Assembly (NCBI GenBank): GCA_037962975.1 | Contig: CM075675.1 | Location: 105,375,218-105,439,217 of the forward strand | Direction of reading: 5' to 3' | Length of the DNA: 64,000 nucleotides | Origin: Clitoria ternatea | Lineage: Eukaryota > Streptophyta > Magnoliopsida > Fabales > Fabaceae | Part shown: positions 10,430 through 20,458 of the stretch, piece after piece | How positions within the stretch are numbered: the stretch's first letter is position 1 | Layout of the letters: every line of letters begins with the position of its first letter | Translations under genes and position numbers: made by a program | The notes under the pieces: model-generated | The model's database searches: none | What the model saw: the letters and a program-made list of their open reading frames with translations, nothing else | What the model was told of the DNA's origin: nothing

Positions 10430-10990
10430 GTAGATTGGCATCCCCAGTGAAATTACAATCGCCAAAGCTAGCACTTCCCAAGTTCTCACTCCCCAGCAGA
10501 ACCATAATCATCAAAAAACTACACTCCCCAAATCCTTCCCCAGTGGGACTACACTTCCCGGTCAACCCAAACTGGGGCATCTCCCTGAGTTCGTTCTTTC
10601 ATTCAAGGGGACAGTTCCCCAAGATTTTATCCAATCATGTCAAACTGGAGCATTTTCCCAGGTTTATTTTTCATTCAAGGGGCAGTCCCCTAACAACCTT
10701 CAGTCGTATCAAACTGGGGGATCTCCCCAGATTCCCTTTCAAAGGTTGATTCCCTAACAGCATGCAGTCATACCAAACTGGGGGCATCTCCCCAGATCTC
10801 ATCCTCTTTCCTTAGAAGGACAATTCCCCGATAACCCCCAGGTTACTCTATCCCAACTCACCTAATACTTTCCCAGTGGTACCTTGAAGGTCACTAAGAA
10901 AAGTTATCCTTCCCCAGTGGAACTGTACTTCCTAAACAATTCCAACAGGAGCATCCCCCAGGCAGCTTCCCAAAAACTCGCAGTCAGGAC
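10430..10990 (+). repeat. Degenerate hairpin-monomer repeats in Ogre 3' region
   Basis: A chain of diverged monomers of about 33-38 nt. Each has a G-run and C-run able to pair, for example GGGGACAGTTCCCC at about 10,609, GGGGCAGTCCCC at about 10,679 and CTGGGGGATCTCCCCAG at about 10,715, followed by a T/A-rich stretch ending in TCAA or CAAA. It runs without a break into the regular 70-bp array. TCCCCAGTGGA at 10,911-10,921 is the reverse complement of part of the primer binding site seen in the related element. Confidence 0.7.
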
Positions 10991-10996
10991 AACCGA

Positions 10997-11955
10997 GGGG
11001 CAATCCCCCACCTTTACCTTTTGCAAACCAAGGGCCACACCCCACATTTGTTTTCCTGTCAGTCAAGGGGCAATCCCCCACCTTTACCTTTTGCAAACCA
11101 AGGGCCACACCCCACATTATTTTCCTGTCAGTCAAGGGGCAATTCCCCACCTTTACCTTTTACAAACCAAGGGCCACACCCCACATTATTTTCCTGTCAG
11201 TCAAGGGGCAATTCCCCACCTTCACCTTTTGCAAACCAAGGGCCACACCCCACATTTATTTTCCTGTCAGTCAAGGGGCAATCCCCCACCTTTACCTTTT
11301 GCAAACCAAGGGCCACACCCCACATTTATTTTCCTGGCAGTCAAGGGGCAATCCCCCACCTTTACCTTTTACAAACCAAGGGCCACACCCCACATTATTT
11401 TCCTGTCAGTCAAGGGGCAATTCCCCACCTTTACCTTTCTGCAAACCAAGGGCCACACCCCACATTTATTTTCCTGTCAGTCAAGGGGCAATCCCCCACC
11501 TTTATTTTCCTGTCAGTCAAGGGGCAATCCCCCACTTTTACCTTTTGCAAATCAAGGGCCACACCCCACATTTATTTTCCTGTCAGTCAAGGGGCAATTC
11601 CCCACCTGTACCTTTTGCAAACCAAGGGCCACACCCCACATCTATTTTCCTGTCAGTCAAGGGGCAATCCCCCACCTTTACTTTTCTGCAAACCAAGGGC
11701 CACACCCCAATTTATTTTCCTGTCAGTGAAGGGGCAATCCCCCACCTTTACTTTTCTGCAAACCAAGGGCCACACCCCAATTTATTTTCCTGTCAGTCAA
11801 GGGGCAATCCCCCACCTTTACCTTTCTGCAAACCAAGGGCCACACCCCAATTTATTTTCCTGTCAGTGAAGGGGCAATCCCCCACCTTTACTTTTCCACA
11901 AATCAAGGGCCACACCCCATATTTTATCTTCAGTCAAGGGGCAGTTCCCCGCTCT
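10997..11955 (+). repeat. 70-bp tandem array (dimeric higher-order repeat)
   Basis: About 13 units of 70 bp, each starting GGGGCAATCCCCCACC or GGGGCAATTCCCCACC. Each unit divides into two related 35-nt halves, one starting GGGGCAAT..CCCC and ending CAAACCAA, the other starting GGGCCACACCCC and ending CAGTCAA. The array is therefore a dimer-based higher-order repeat. One short 36-bp unit at 11,485-11,520 lacks the middle and fuses half one to half two. Because 70 is not a multiple of 3, all three + frames are open for hundreds of bases; these are repeat artefacts, not genes. Confidence 0.92.
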
Positions 11956-11977
11956 TACCTTCCTATCACCCACTGTA

Positions 11978-12012
11978 TGAAAAAAAAAAAAAAAAAAAAG
12001 AAAAAAAAAGAG
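11978..12012 (+). repeat. A-rich tract at end of tandem array
   Basis: Two A-runs (about 20 and 9 bases) separated by a G and ending in AGAGAA. It lies exactly where Ogre-type 3' repeats give way to sequence rich in CGGTGT/CCGGTGT motifs. It could be an old polypurine tract or a poly(A)-like junction; neither is shown. Confidence 0.6.
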
Positions 12013-12543
12013 AACGGTGTTGATCCGACGTGAATACTAAGTGGAGGAGGTCCACTTTATTCTAAGACATGATGACCCAAAGGACGATGTTATGACCCCC
12101 AAGGTCGAATGAAAGAGACCCTGTCAAGTTGCGAGAGACGGTGTCCCAATGGTTTCACCTCTTACTACTTCGAGGCGTAACAAACGGTGTCATGAAACCC
12201 ACCTCGGATGGAATTGGGTTGCTGCCAAGACCGATGTCAGGTCAACTACAACGAAGGTTTAAAGGTTAATCGAAGTTGTGGACGGGGTGGCCATGATACA
12301 CCGATCCGATGTTCTATGCTTCGCAAAAGACCGAATTAAGTCCGTGTCCCAAGTTGATGATTAGACGGTGTTACTTCAAGTCATACCGGTCACAAGGAAA
12401 AGATACTTAGAAATATTTTGAAAGAAAAGAGAAGACAAGCTGATGGATGAAAATTGCATTGCATTAATAAAGGGCACTGAGGCCATTACAGAATTAAAAC
12501 TCCGGAGCCCATCCCGGAACAAGGCTAAGAAAAAAAGAAAAAA
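12013..12543. other. Non-coding spacer, no gene seen
   Basis: No open frame or recognisable RNA. The only regularity is scattered ACGGTGT, CGATGT and CCGATGTC words, the degenerate form of the CCGGTGT word found throughout the adjoining antisense gene and 3' LTR. Confidence 0.5.
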
Positions 12544-14926
12544 TCAAGAGTTGGGTGCTGGAGAGTCCGGTCTAGCAGAGGCTGTCCTCTCAGATTCCTC
12601 CGACACCGTCCTCAGTTCCATGCTTTGGCCTTCGGGGAGGGGCATCAGTTCGTAAGGTATATCCTCAGGTTCCGAAGCCTGACCCCGGTCCATAGCATAT
12701 AGGTGGCCACCATGAAATTCATAGTAGACACCTATACCGTTCAGGTTAAGTTGAACAGCGGAATTCCGGTGTACAACCTGGCGAACGGCAGAACTGAAGG
12801 CAAAATCGGCCAGTACCGAAAATTCAGCCATCTGCTCCTCAGCTTCCATCCGCTCCTTCGCCTACTCTTCCTGCACATCGGCAAGCTTCCCAGATAGTTC
12901 TTTATTTTTCTTGTCCACCTCGGCCTTTGCAGCCTTGGCTTCATCCAGTTCGGTCCGGAGAGCTTTGAGAGCGTCCTCTGAAGCTTTAACCTTAGCCTCA
13001 GCAGCATCTGCCCTCTTGGCAGCCGATGTGTAGGCAGCAGTGAGTTCGGACAGATCCTCCTTGCTCTTAGTCAGCTCCTGCTCCTTCTCGGCCAAAGCAG
13101 TCTGAGCCTCGACTCTCAAGGCCTCAGCTTTCTTCATCCGGTCTAGGCATTCCTTAGCCTCGATACCGGAATAGTAAGAGCGGCCTAAAGAGCTGAGGAC
13201 CCCGGCTGCCTCAACCAAATTAAAAATAGCAGCTTCAGCAGCAGTCTGAGCTTCAGAAGCAGGAAGATCGGCCTTGAGCTTGAAGGGGATGTGGACCCGA
13301 GCCGGTGTCCCTCCAACGTACTCTAGAAAGTCCGAAAGGCGGGAGTTGACGACGATGTCGTCGGGTTGAGACCGGACCGGAGAAATATTTACAGGACCGG
13401 CCTCCTCCTCCCTTGGTACCTCCACCTCGGCCACAACCGTTGGAGCCTTGCGTTTTTTCGGCTTGGAGGTTGAGCCGATGTTGGACTTCCTTTTAGCTGG
13501 GGCCCTTTCAGCCGGTCCCAGAGTCATTGCCTCAATGTTTTCTGCCGGTATGCTCACCACTTTGGCCGGCGTGCGACGAGGAGTCACCCTATTCTCCTGT
13601 GCAGCAACAGCAGCGTTTCGGGCTTCGGCAGCCTCCCTCAGTTTCCTGAGGATGTCTATCCGAGCCATCTCGCCTGGAAAAAAAGAGACAATGTTAATAC
13701 CGGTGTGAATATATAATGGAAAAGGGTAAAGTTAAATAATATCTACCAAGGTAAGCATCCCGGCCGGACTCCGTCCCCAAAAGCCTCTTGCAGGAGAACT
13801 TGGCAATGGCCGAATAACCCTTCAGAGCGTCCAGGACTTTCTTGGACTCGGTTGACAAGTTACTCTCACTGACGATGTAGGCATTGCTTGTCAGGAGAAA
13901 GTGTTCATGAGTCCAACCGGTGTAAAACTTTCTAGAAAAATCAGAATTCTCCCAGAACACCGGCCTACCAGCATTGACCTCGACTTTGACATAGGAGTGT
14001 TTGAAACTGACCCCGTCCGTCTTGGCCGATTCGGTGTAACTTTCGAAGTTAACCACCTTTGAGTCGCAGCGGAGGTTGATGAAGCCTAGACCCCCTCCAG
14101 AATTACCCCGGCGCATCACCCTGCAATAGGTAAAAAAGAGGGCCACTGTGGGGACGAAGTGGAAGTACTCCCCAAGCACTTCCAAGGACCTTACCAAACC
14201 CCAGCCATTGGGATGAAGTTGGCTAGGGGCGCAGTCAAGAAACCGGAGTACCCCCATCTCAAACTCCGTCAATGGAAAGCGGACGCCGATCTTGGAGAAG
14301 ACCATCTCATACATAAAGAGGTTCCTTGACCCCGGTTGATGGCAGATCCTGTCCGAGGTTAGGGGGCAGAATACAGTAAAGTCGTTTTCATGCTCCACAT
14401 CAGCATGGACAACGACATCTTCGATGGTGACATCGGCAGCGTCTTCAGCATACCGGGAGACAATCGTCTTTGGGTCTTCATGAACCCAGAAGTAAGGATC
14501 TCTGGCCTTCTCAGCTAGCCAGTTGATCCGGTGTGCCAAGACATTTGTCTCAATAGGGTCAGTAATCACAGCAACACCGGTGGAGGAATTTTCAGAAGCC
14601 ATTCGGACGGTATGGCGAAGAAAGGGAATACAACTGTAAAAGGCCACATCGTCAGTAAGATATAAATCGGCACTGCTTCCCCCTTCACTAGCAGCGCCAA
14701 AGTTAAACGAGGAGCCTGACGATGTGTCAAACCCCTCTGTTTCCCACAAAGGCAATTCGGAGAAACGATGCCCTGATGAGACGAACCGATGTGAAGCTCC
14801 CGAAGTTGCCCCACTTTGGTGACTCGGACCTCGGCTCGAAACTCCACCCGGCTGACGCCGGGATGTAATTGAAGGAGGACCGGACAGGACCTCAATGGAG
14901 TCATTACTCGAACCGGTGTCCCCCAT
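12544..14926 (-). pseudogene. Antisense extra ORF (PF04195-like, 'putative gypsy type transposon' protein), spliced, with one internal stop
   Basis: Encoded opposite to the Ogre genes, between pol and the 3' LTR. Exon 1 is 14,926-13,747. A 73-bp intron follows, 13,746-13,674, with donor GTAGAT and acceptor TTTTTTTCCAG. Exon 2 runs from 13,673; the split Gly codon joins the frames exactly. TAG at 12,864-12,862 is codon 664, and the same frame then stays open to 12,544 (769 codons). Exon 1 has a Ser/Gly-rich start and then a globular region (ENSSTGVAVITDP ... RFPLTEFEMG ... LHPNGWGLVRS) typical of the plant PF04195 family. Exon 2 has a basic stretch and a long Ala/Glu/Lys coiled coil. Antisense ORFs of this family are known in Tat-lineage elements; their function is unknown. 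The TAG could derive from CAG. Confidence 0.75.
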
Positions 14927-15131
14927 GACCTATCTACGAAATTAAAGTGAAGTTTGGGATGGCTACCTGCTGAGGCGATGCGTGCAGTTCTTTTAGTGCG
15001 AGCCAGGTCGTAACACCGGAGGAAAAGCTTGAACGTCGGAGGAGAACTTTGAACACCGGAGGGGTTGAACGTCGGAGAGACAGCACTTCAGTATCAAGAA
15101 AGGAGTGAAAATGATGGATCCCCGAAGTTGC

Positions 15132-15139
15132 TTTTATAG
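15132..15139 (-). promoter_or_regulatory. TATA box of the antisense gene
   Basis: CTATAAAAG reads on the minus strand at about 15,139-15,131, roughly 205 bp before the ATG at 14,926. This is good spacing for a plant promoter with a 5' UTR of about 170-180 nt. The 5' UTR (about 14,930-15,100) contains alternating AACACCGGAGG and GAACGTCGGAGG words. Start site inferred. Confidence 0.5.
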
Positions 15140-15380
15140 AGGGAGGAGCGGAGATCCAGAACCTTCCGCATTCCGGCCCATGGCCCATTAAAAAGGGCCG
15201 ACTTTCGGCATTCCGGCCCAATGGCGCGAATTTTAAATTTTGAAAGAGCCAGTTAGCTGGTGACACGTGGAAATGCCCAATCACCCAGTGACGTGGACCA
15301 CATTTGAGACACGTCAGCTGTTTAAAATGCCACATCATTAAGCCCCACACCGGATTTTGGTCTTGCTCAACCCCTACATC

Positions 15381-15465
15381 GGTGTTCATATCTTTACTCC
15401 CCTTTCACCTCGGAAATTTACATTTCTCTTGTGAAAGAGAGTAAAGAGGGGCATCTGTGAACACC
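15381..15465 (+). promoter_or_regulatory. Polypurine tract embedded in an inverted repeat at the U3 border
   Basis: The polypurine tract lies at about 15,431-15,455 (GAAAGAGAGTAAAGAGGGG, then CATC), directly before the LTR start TGTGAACACC at 15,456. An upstream arm at 15,381-15,408 (GGTGTTCATATCTTTACTCC, then CCTTTCAC) is complementary to the tract plus the first ten LTR bases. The same arrangement occurs on the minus strand of the relative at 31,953-31,866. Confidence 0.7.
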
Positions 15466-17824
15466 TCTTTTGGTCTGGCCCAAATTGTTATGACACCGGA
15501 CTCATCCTTGAAATCGGGAACACCGGACGAGGCCTAAGTTAACACCGCACCTCAACTCCGTCCATGAGTCCTCATCTTAACACTCCGCCCATGAGTCCTC
15601 AATACTCCGCCCATGAGTCCTTAACACTCCGCCCATGAGTCCTCAACACTCCGCCCATGAGTCCTCAACACTTCGCCAACCACCCTCATTTGCACTCCGC
15701 CCCATGAACGGTGTGGAACTCCGCCTCTTCACACACCGTCCCATAAACGGTGTGGCACTCCGCCCTCTTCACACAACGTTCCACAGGGTGTTAGCCAACA
15801 TCAACTCCGCCCAAACGTTCGTCCTCACCTCAGGAGTACCTTAAACGGCCGATGTCGCGGATCTGACAACAAAAGACGAGGCGAGTCCGGCCTAAGTAAG
15901 ACGATCTCATGGTTTGACCGAGGTCAAAATGGGCACACCGGCTGGTAGTAGATCCGGACCAGGAAGGAGAACATCGGCCCCTGTGATTACATTGAAAGAT
16001 TCAGCCGGTGTGAAGACACATGCAATGGTTCTTAAGGCCCCACATCGGATCAGTGGAGACTCCGTCCAACCAATGGCTTTGCTAACCGGTGTCACAAATT
16101 TGACAACGGAAGGGTGAGGTCGGAAGATTGTGCGCGGTGACCTGGAATCGCACTCCCTGGAAAATGGCAGACAGGGAGGCGAAAGTGGGCAATTAAAAAA
16201 TCCCACTGAAAACCCTGCTCCCCACCAATGGTAATGGCCAGAGCAGCACACCATTACACAGATGGGCGAGTGAGATTTCTGGTTGTCCCAAAACCCTCAG
16301 CCCATGACTCAAAGGCCCTATAAATGCCCCAACCAAGGAAGCTCAAGGGGTTGGCCTTCAGATTCTCCCTCTATGCGAGAAAACTCTTCTGAAATTCTCT
16401 CTGATTCTTCAAGATCCTTAACTGACCTCCCCACCTGAAACCAGTGACTTGCCCTAGTCATCACAAAAGGACTCCTTAGTTCGAAAAAGGGTTTGAAGTT
16501 TTCTTTTCTCACTAACACAAAGTCACTGCTCTCACACCGTCCGTATCCCGAACGTACCTCGTCACCACAGAGCTGATTCCACTCCAACTCCCATACGTTG
16601 TCAATCCTTGTCACTGCTCAACAGCGTTCACTCCGGATCAACCTCCCACAACACCGGTCGCGACCTTCAGATCTCCAGTTCGGGTCCAACTCCGGTTCAT
16701 TGTCCCTGCCAGCGTACGGGTTCGAAATCAGTCCGACACCGTCACTGTGCTCAACCTCTCACGTCGGTTCATAGCTCGTCACACCGGTTCCACTCCATTC
16801 CTTAGTTCTTTTGCTGTTAGTTCCCTTTTTTTTGTTTTACTTTCCTGTGAGTTTACTGCTTGTTGATTGTAGTTGTCTGCGTACCTTTAGTTTACGCTGT
16901 TAATATTTTTTACCCCTTTTCCATAATAAGTTGACATAATAAAAAACAGTTTTGTAAAAAACAGTGTCGTACGGGAGCACTCCTGTCTACACAACCCTCT
17001 TAGGATTCGTGCACGTGTGAAGAATTTCGCTTTGTACGAATTCCCCTCTTTAATGATATCCATCAACATCTTTCAAATCCCTCTCTAAAATAGCAATATT
17101 CAGAACTACGTAACCCTGATTTCTTGATAACTCAAGAATACGTAGGAGCGGGACTTTAACTCCTGTCGGGCCCATCTTTCTTATTTCCTTTTTTTTTCTG
17201 TTGTCGATTTACTGCTTTACTTTTTATATTTCCTTCATAAACTTCCCTTTTTTTAGTCACTTCCGTGAAAATCAATTTAGACGTGACGTCTTGTTGGTTT
17301 CCCCATAGTTTTGTGCCCAAGCCTCGCCATAATTTCATAGGGAAGGGGTACTTAGGATAAGACGTCCCGCTTATCCCTTTCCTATCCCTATCCTTTTATT
17401 CTAGGATGTCCAATTTAGACGCGACGTCTTGATGGCATCCTCTCACCCCTCTGTCTCATATCGAAGTCGAGCTTAATTCGGACAAGAACGTCCCATTAAC
17501 CTCGCTTTGGCCTTCTATGTCTGTACAGTCCTTTCCTCCATTCCATCATTTTTCAAAATAAAAGGGAAGAAACCATGTTTTATTTAAGGCTATTTATGTC
17601 GTGCTTTCAGCCTTGGTACTGTCTTTGACAGGCGATGTAGGGTGCTAATACCTTCCCTACTCGTAACCGACTCCCGAACTTGAATCTCACCTTTTTTAAC
17701 CAGTGCCCTCCTTGAATTTAGTTTTTTTTTCAATGTTTTTCCCTATAAAAAAAACGTTGGTGGCGACTCCCTGTTTCATCTTTTCTCTCTCGTTCGCCGC
17801 GCCGTCGCGATCCAGGTTGCGACA
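15456..17824 (+). repeat. 3' LTR of the + Ogre element
   Basis: Starts TGTGAACACC after the polypurine tract and ends GTTGCGACA at 17,824 (TG...CA, 2,369 bp). The right half (about 16,850-17,824) matches the minus-strand relative's LTR (41,173-42,250) in several places: CTACGTAACCCTGATTTCT, AACTCCTGTCGGGCCC, GGTGGCGACTCCCTGTTT and the terminal GCGACA. The left half (U3) does not match that LTR. A TATA box (CCCTATAAATGC) at about 16,319 marks the likely promoter, with R/U5 to its right. CCGGTGT/ACACCGG words recur in U3. The flanking base sequence GTAGG at 17,825-17,829 is the expected target duplication; its partner lies outside the window. Confidence 0.85.
15551..15676 (+). repeat. 22-bp tandem repeat in U3
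   Basis: About five copies of AACACTCCGCCCATGAGTCC plus TC, with minor changes, lie in the U3 part of the LTR upstream of the TATA box. A looser related unit (CTCCGCC...ACGGTGTGG) follows to about 15,780. U3 arrays of this kind often carry enhancer function; that is inference here. Confidence 0.8.
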
Positions 17825-19985
17825 GTAGGGTACTATTCCGATCTCCACTCCTCTTGGGTGTGTGAGCCTAAATGGTCTTTTGATTGTGTGGGTGGTGCGA
17901 CGTTAACAGGTTGTGCATTCCAAACCCGTTGGTAGTAGAACGAACGCCGGTGGAACGATTAAGGAAGCTGGTGCTGGATTCGGAGGTGGAACTGTGAACC
18001 CAACGATTGTTGAAGTTTAGAACCGAGGTAAGGGGGTGTTCGGGTTATAGTTAATTAGAATAGGACATGTTGGGTCTAAGTTGTTGAACTGATTGTGAAC
18101 ATGGTAAGAAATGATGCTGGATGAAAGTTGTATGTGAATGAGTTGTATGTGTATGCATGTATGTATATAGACATCGATCGGTTAAGGATCGTGTGTGTGT
18201 GACTTAAGATGATTATGAGTTTGAAACATTTGATGTTGTGATAATCGGTGTATAGTGACAATGTGATGTCGGACTTGACAAGCAGGTCGCCCAGTGGCAA
18301 TATGATGGATGGGCTTGACAAGTCGGTCGCCCTGTATTGTGAGCACATGCCAGTTTCTGGTATTTGCAACTGCTGTTTGTTGATGACATGTAATGATAAT
18401 GAGATATGATGTGATTATGTGGTATGGGATGGCCGGCAGTATGTATTACCCTTATTTTTGGCTTCCGTGGTCAAGTCGGACCCAGTTGAGTTACCCAGAG
18501 GTCTATGACCCAGTGGTTGAGGGGGAGCCAAGTCGGGTTCACGGGATGTCAAGTCGGACTCCCAGCTGAAGGCCGATCCTTTAGTATTCGGATACTAGAC
18601 GTCGATTTTATGTGAGTCAGTTGTGACAATTGATGAATTATTAGTTGTGATGTGTAATTTCATATATTTGCCGAGTGATTTGTTATATTTACCGAGTGGT
18701 AAATTGTTATACTTGCCGAATGAGCTACTTGCTGAGTGATTTGCTAAAATTGCCGGATGAGAATTGTTATATTGCCGAGTGTGAATTACTATAATGCCGA
18801 GTGTTAATGGATATATTGCCGAGTGTGAGTTAATTGCCGAGTGTGAGTTAATTGCCGAGTATGACTTGTAATTTGGGGATAAAGCAATCAGACGGAGTTT
18901 ATACTCGTAATCTGTTATTTAAATTCCGTTCTAGATTAATTATGATGCTAAACACTCACCCTTGCTGTGGTTTTCAATTTAGTAACCAGTGACAGGGAAG
19001 AGGTCGGAGCTCTGGAGGTGCGCCAAGCGGAGGATTGATGCCAAGGCACCGAGTGATTTTGAATGAATTGTGTAATATATATATATATACTGAGTTTTTC
19101 GAGTGTGTGATGCTACAATATGTTGCCTGTATGATGAACTAAATTTGAATTGGTATGTTGATTGACGTGAGTATAAATTCTTGATGTTGTGATTGTTTAT
19201 TTTGAGTGAATTTGCGTTGCTGTAGTAAAGTCGATTACCGGGCGAATCTTGCCCGAGCGGATTCATTCTTGTCCGAGCGAGGGCCGGTTGATTTGGCGTT
19301 TATTTTGCTCAAGTGAGCATCTCTTGCCCCTTTCCGAGTGAAGAATAACCGAGAGATCCACTTCTGAGTGGAAGGTTAAGATGTCTCCGAGTGAGCTGTG
19401 GTCGAGAGAATCTCTTCTGAGTGAAGATTAGAGTGCTTCCGAGTGAAGGTGAGAATGTGTCCGTGTGAGTTATGCCCGAGAGAGCCTCTTCCGAGTAAAG
19501 TAAGATTAGGGTATTTTATGAGTGATACATGACCGAGAGAACCCTTTTCTGAGTGAAGGTTAAGGGGTTCCCGAGTGAGAGATAACCGAGTGGACCCTAT
19601 TTCCGAGTGAAAACTGACTTGTTAATTTTTCCTTGCATGTCTCGGGTTTCACTCAGGTTTAAAGTGTAGCATTCGCCCAATCGAGTCGGATCTCGCCTAA
19701 GCGACCTTCTCGGCTTTCGCCTAAGTGAATCAGGGTCTCGCTCAGGCGAATGACCCCTATCTTCATCTTTCTTCTTCCGCTGATTGTTGTTAATTCTGTT
19801 TCATTAATTAATTTATTTCCGACCGGTCATTATTTTGAATATGCTTTTATTATTTTGAATGTAATTAAGAAAAGTAAATATTATTTCATATTAAGACCGA
19901 GTTAATTTTTATTAAACGTGAAAAATTATTGCGAAAAATGATTAAACGATTGTAATTAAATGGAAAAATGACGCGGGTCGTCACA
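17825..19985. repeat. LTR A: right part of a solo or broken LTR, split by the Ogre insertion
   Basis: Homologous along its length to 20,940-23,366 (LTR B). Shared landmarks include the start GTACT(A/G)TTCCGATCTCCAC, the CCGATCGGTTAAGGATCGTG word, CTATGACCCAGTGGTTGAGG, CTAAACACTCACCCTTG, and the final TTATTGCGAAAAATGATTAAA. It ends CGGGTCGTCACA at 19,985. The missing left part (about 480 bp) should lie left of the Ogre element, outside the window. CCGAGTG words are dispersed through 18,650-19,620. No coding region was seen. Confidence 0.75.
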
Positions 19986-20458
19986 CCAACACTCTTAATC
20001 AAACATGCCATAACACATGTATTTATTTTGTGGTTCCAAATCTTGAGAAAAGTCTAGATTAATCAATTTTTTTCGAGAAGATGATGAGGAAGACTCTGAT
20101 GAAAGAGATTTTATTTTTTCCAAATTTTTCTGCCATTCCTCTTCTGAAGATGCAGCGGCTAGCTTAGCCATTATCTTTTATTTTTCGGTTAAAAATAATG
20201 AGCTTTTCTGAGTTATTGCTGGGTCCTGGAAGGAGGGTTCAGAAACTTGTTGCAATCTTGCCCATTGGTCTATCTTTTCCTTTGAAATAATCTCAATATT
20301 AAATTTATTCCACCATTTGATTTTAATGGTTCTAGTAAGAGAATGGAGTTTAAGAGTCTCATGAGTAAGATTTGTTGAATAATCCCAACTTAGTATCCAA
20401 GTGATAGATTGACTGGCAGTAAAAGAGATTAGTCGATATCCTGGTACAAAAGTGGTCT
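19986..20458 (-). pseudogene. EPRV fragment, 3'-most piece
   Basis: Low-GC sequence between LTR A and LTR B that continues the EPRV reading direction found at 23,367 onward. On the minus strand a broken frame reads tryptophan-rich pieces (ITWILSWDYS, IKIKWWNKF). It lies downstream of RNase H in the viral order, so it belongs to the region after the enzymatic domains. Too degraded for a named product. LTR B splits it from the rest, with flanking GGTCT and AGTCT as a one-mismatch target duplication. Confidence 0.55.

Larger units (their letters stand above)
1..17824 (+). mobile_element. Ogre/Tat-type Ty3-gypsy LTR retrotransposon, 5' end outside window
   Basis: Internal region and 3' LTR of a very large gypsy element. 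Order on the + strand: ORF1 (224-2149), gag-protease (2455-6036), a 191-bp intron, RT-RNase H-second RNase H-integrase (6224-9668), tandem-repeat 3' region (about 10,430-11,955), an antisense gene (14,926-12,544), a polypurine tract ending at 15,455, and the 3' LTR (15,456-17,824). An extra ORF before gag, an intron between protease and RT, and two RNase H domains are hallmarks of the Ogre/Tat group. In the minus-strand relative the primer site is about 1 kb before ORF1, so the 5' LTR here should lie roughly 0.8 kb left of position 1. The element is inserted in LTR A: sequence resumes at 17,825 with GTAGG, which matches uninterrupted LTR B. One stop in pol makes this copy probably defective. 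Confidence 0.9.

Noticed and set aside
10884..12033. Three overlapping + strand frames of 244-282 codons
   Set aside because: They are products of the 70-bp tandem array, which contains no stop and shifts frame each unit; no ATG context or domain.
13448..13708. Plus-strand frame of 86 codons
   Set aside because: Antisense shadow of exon 2 of the PF04195-like gene.
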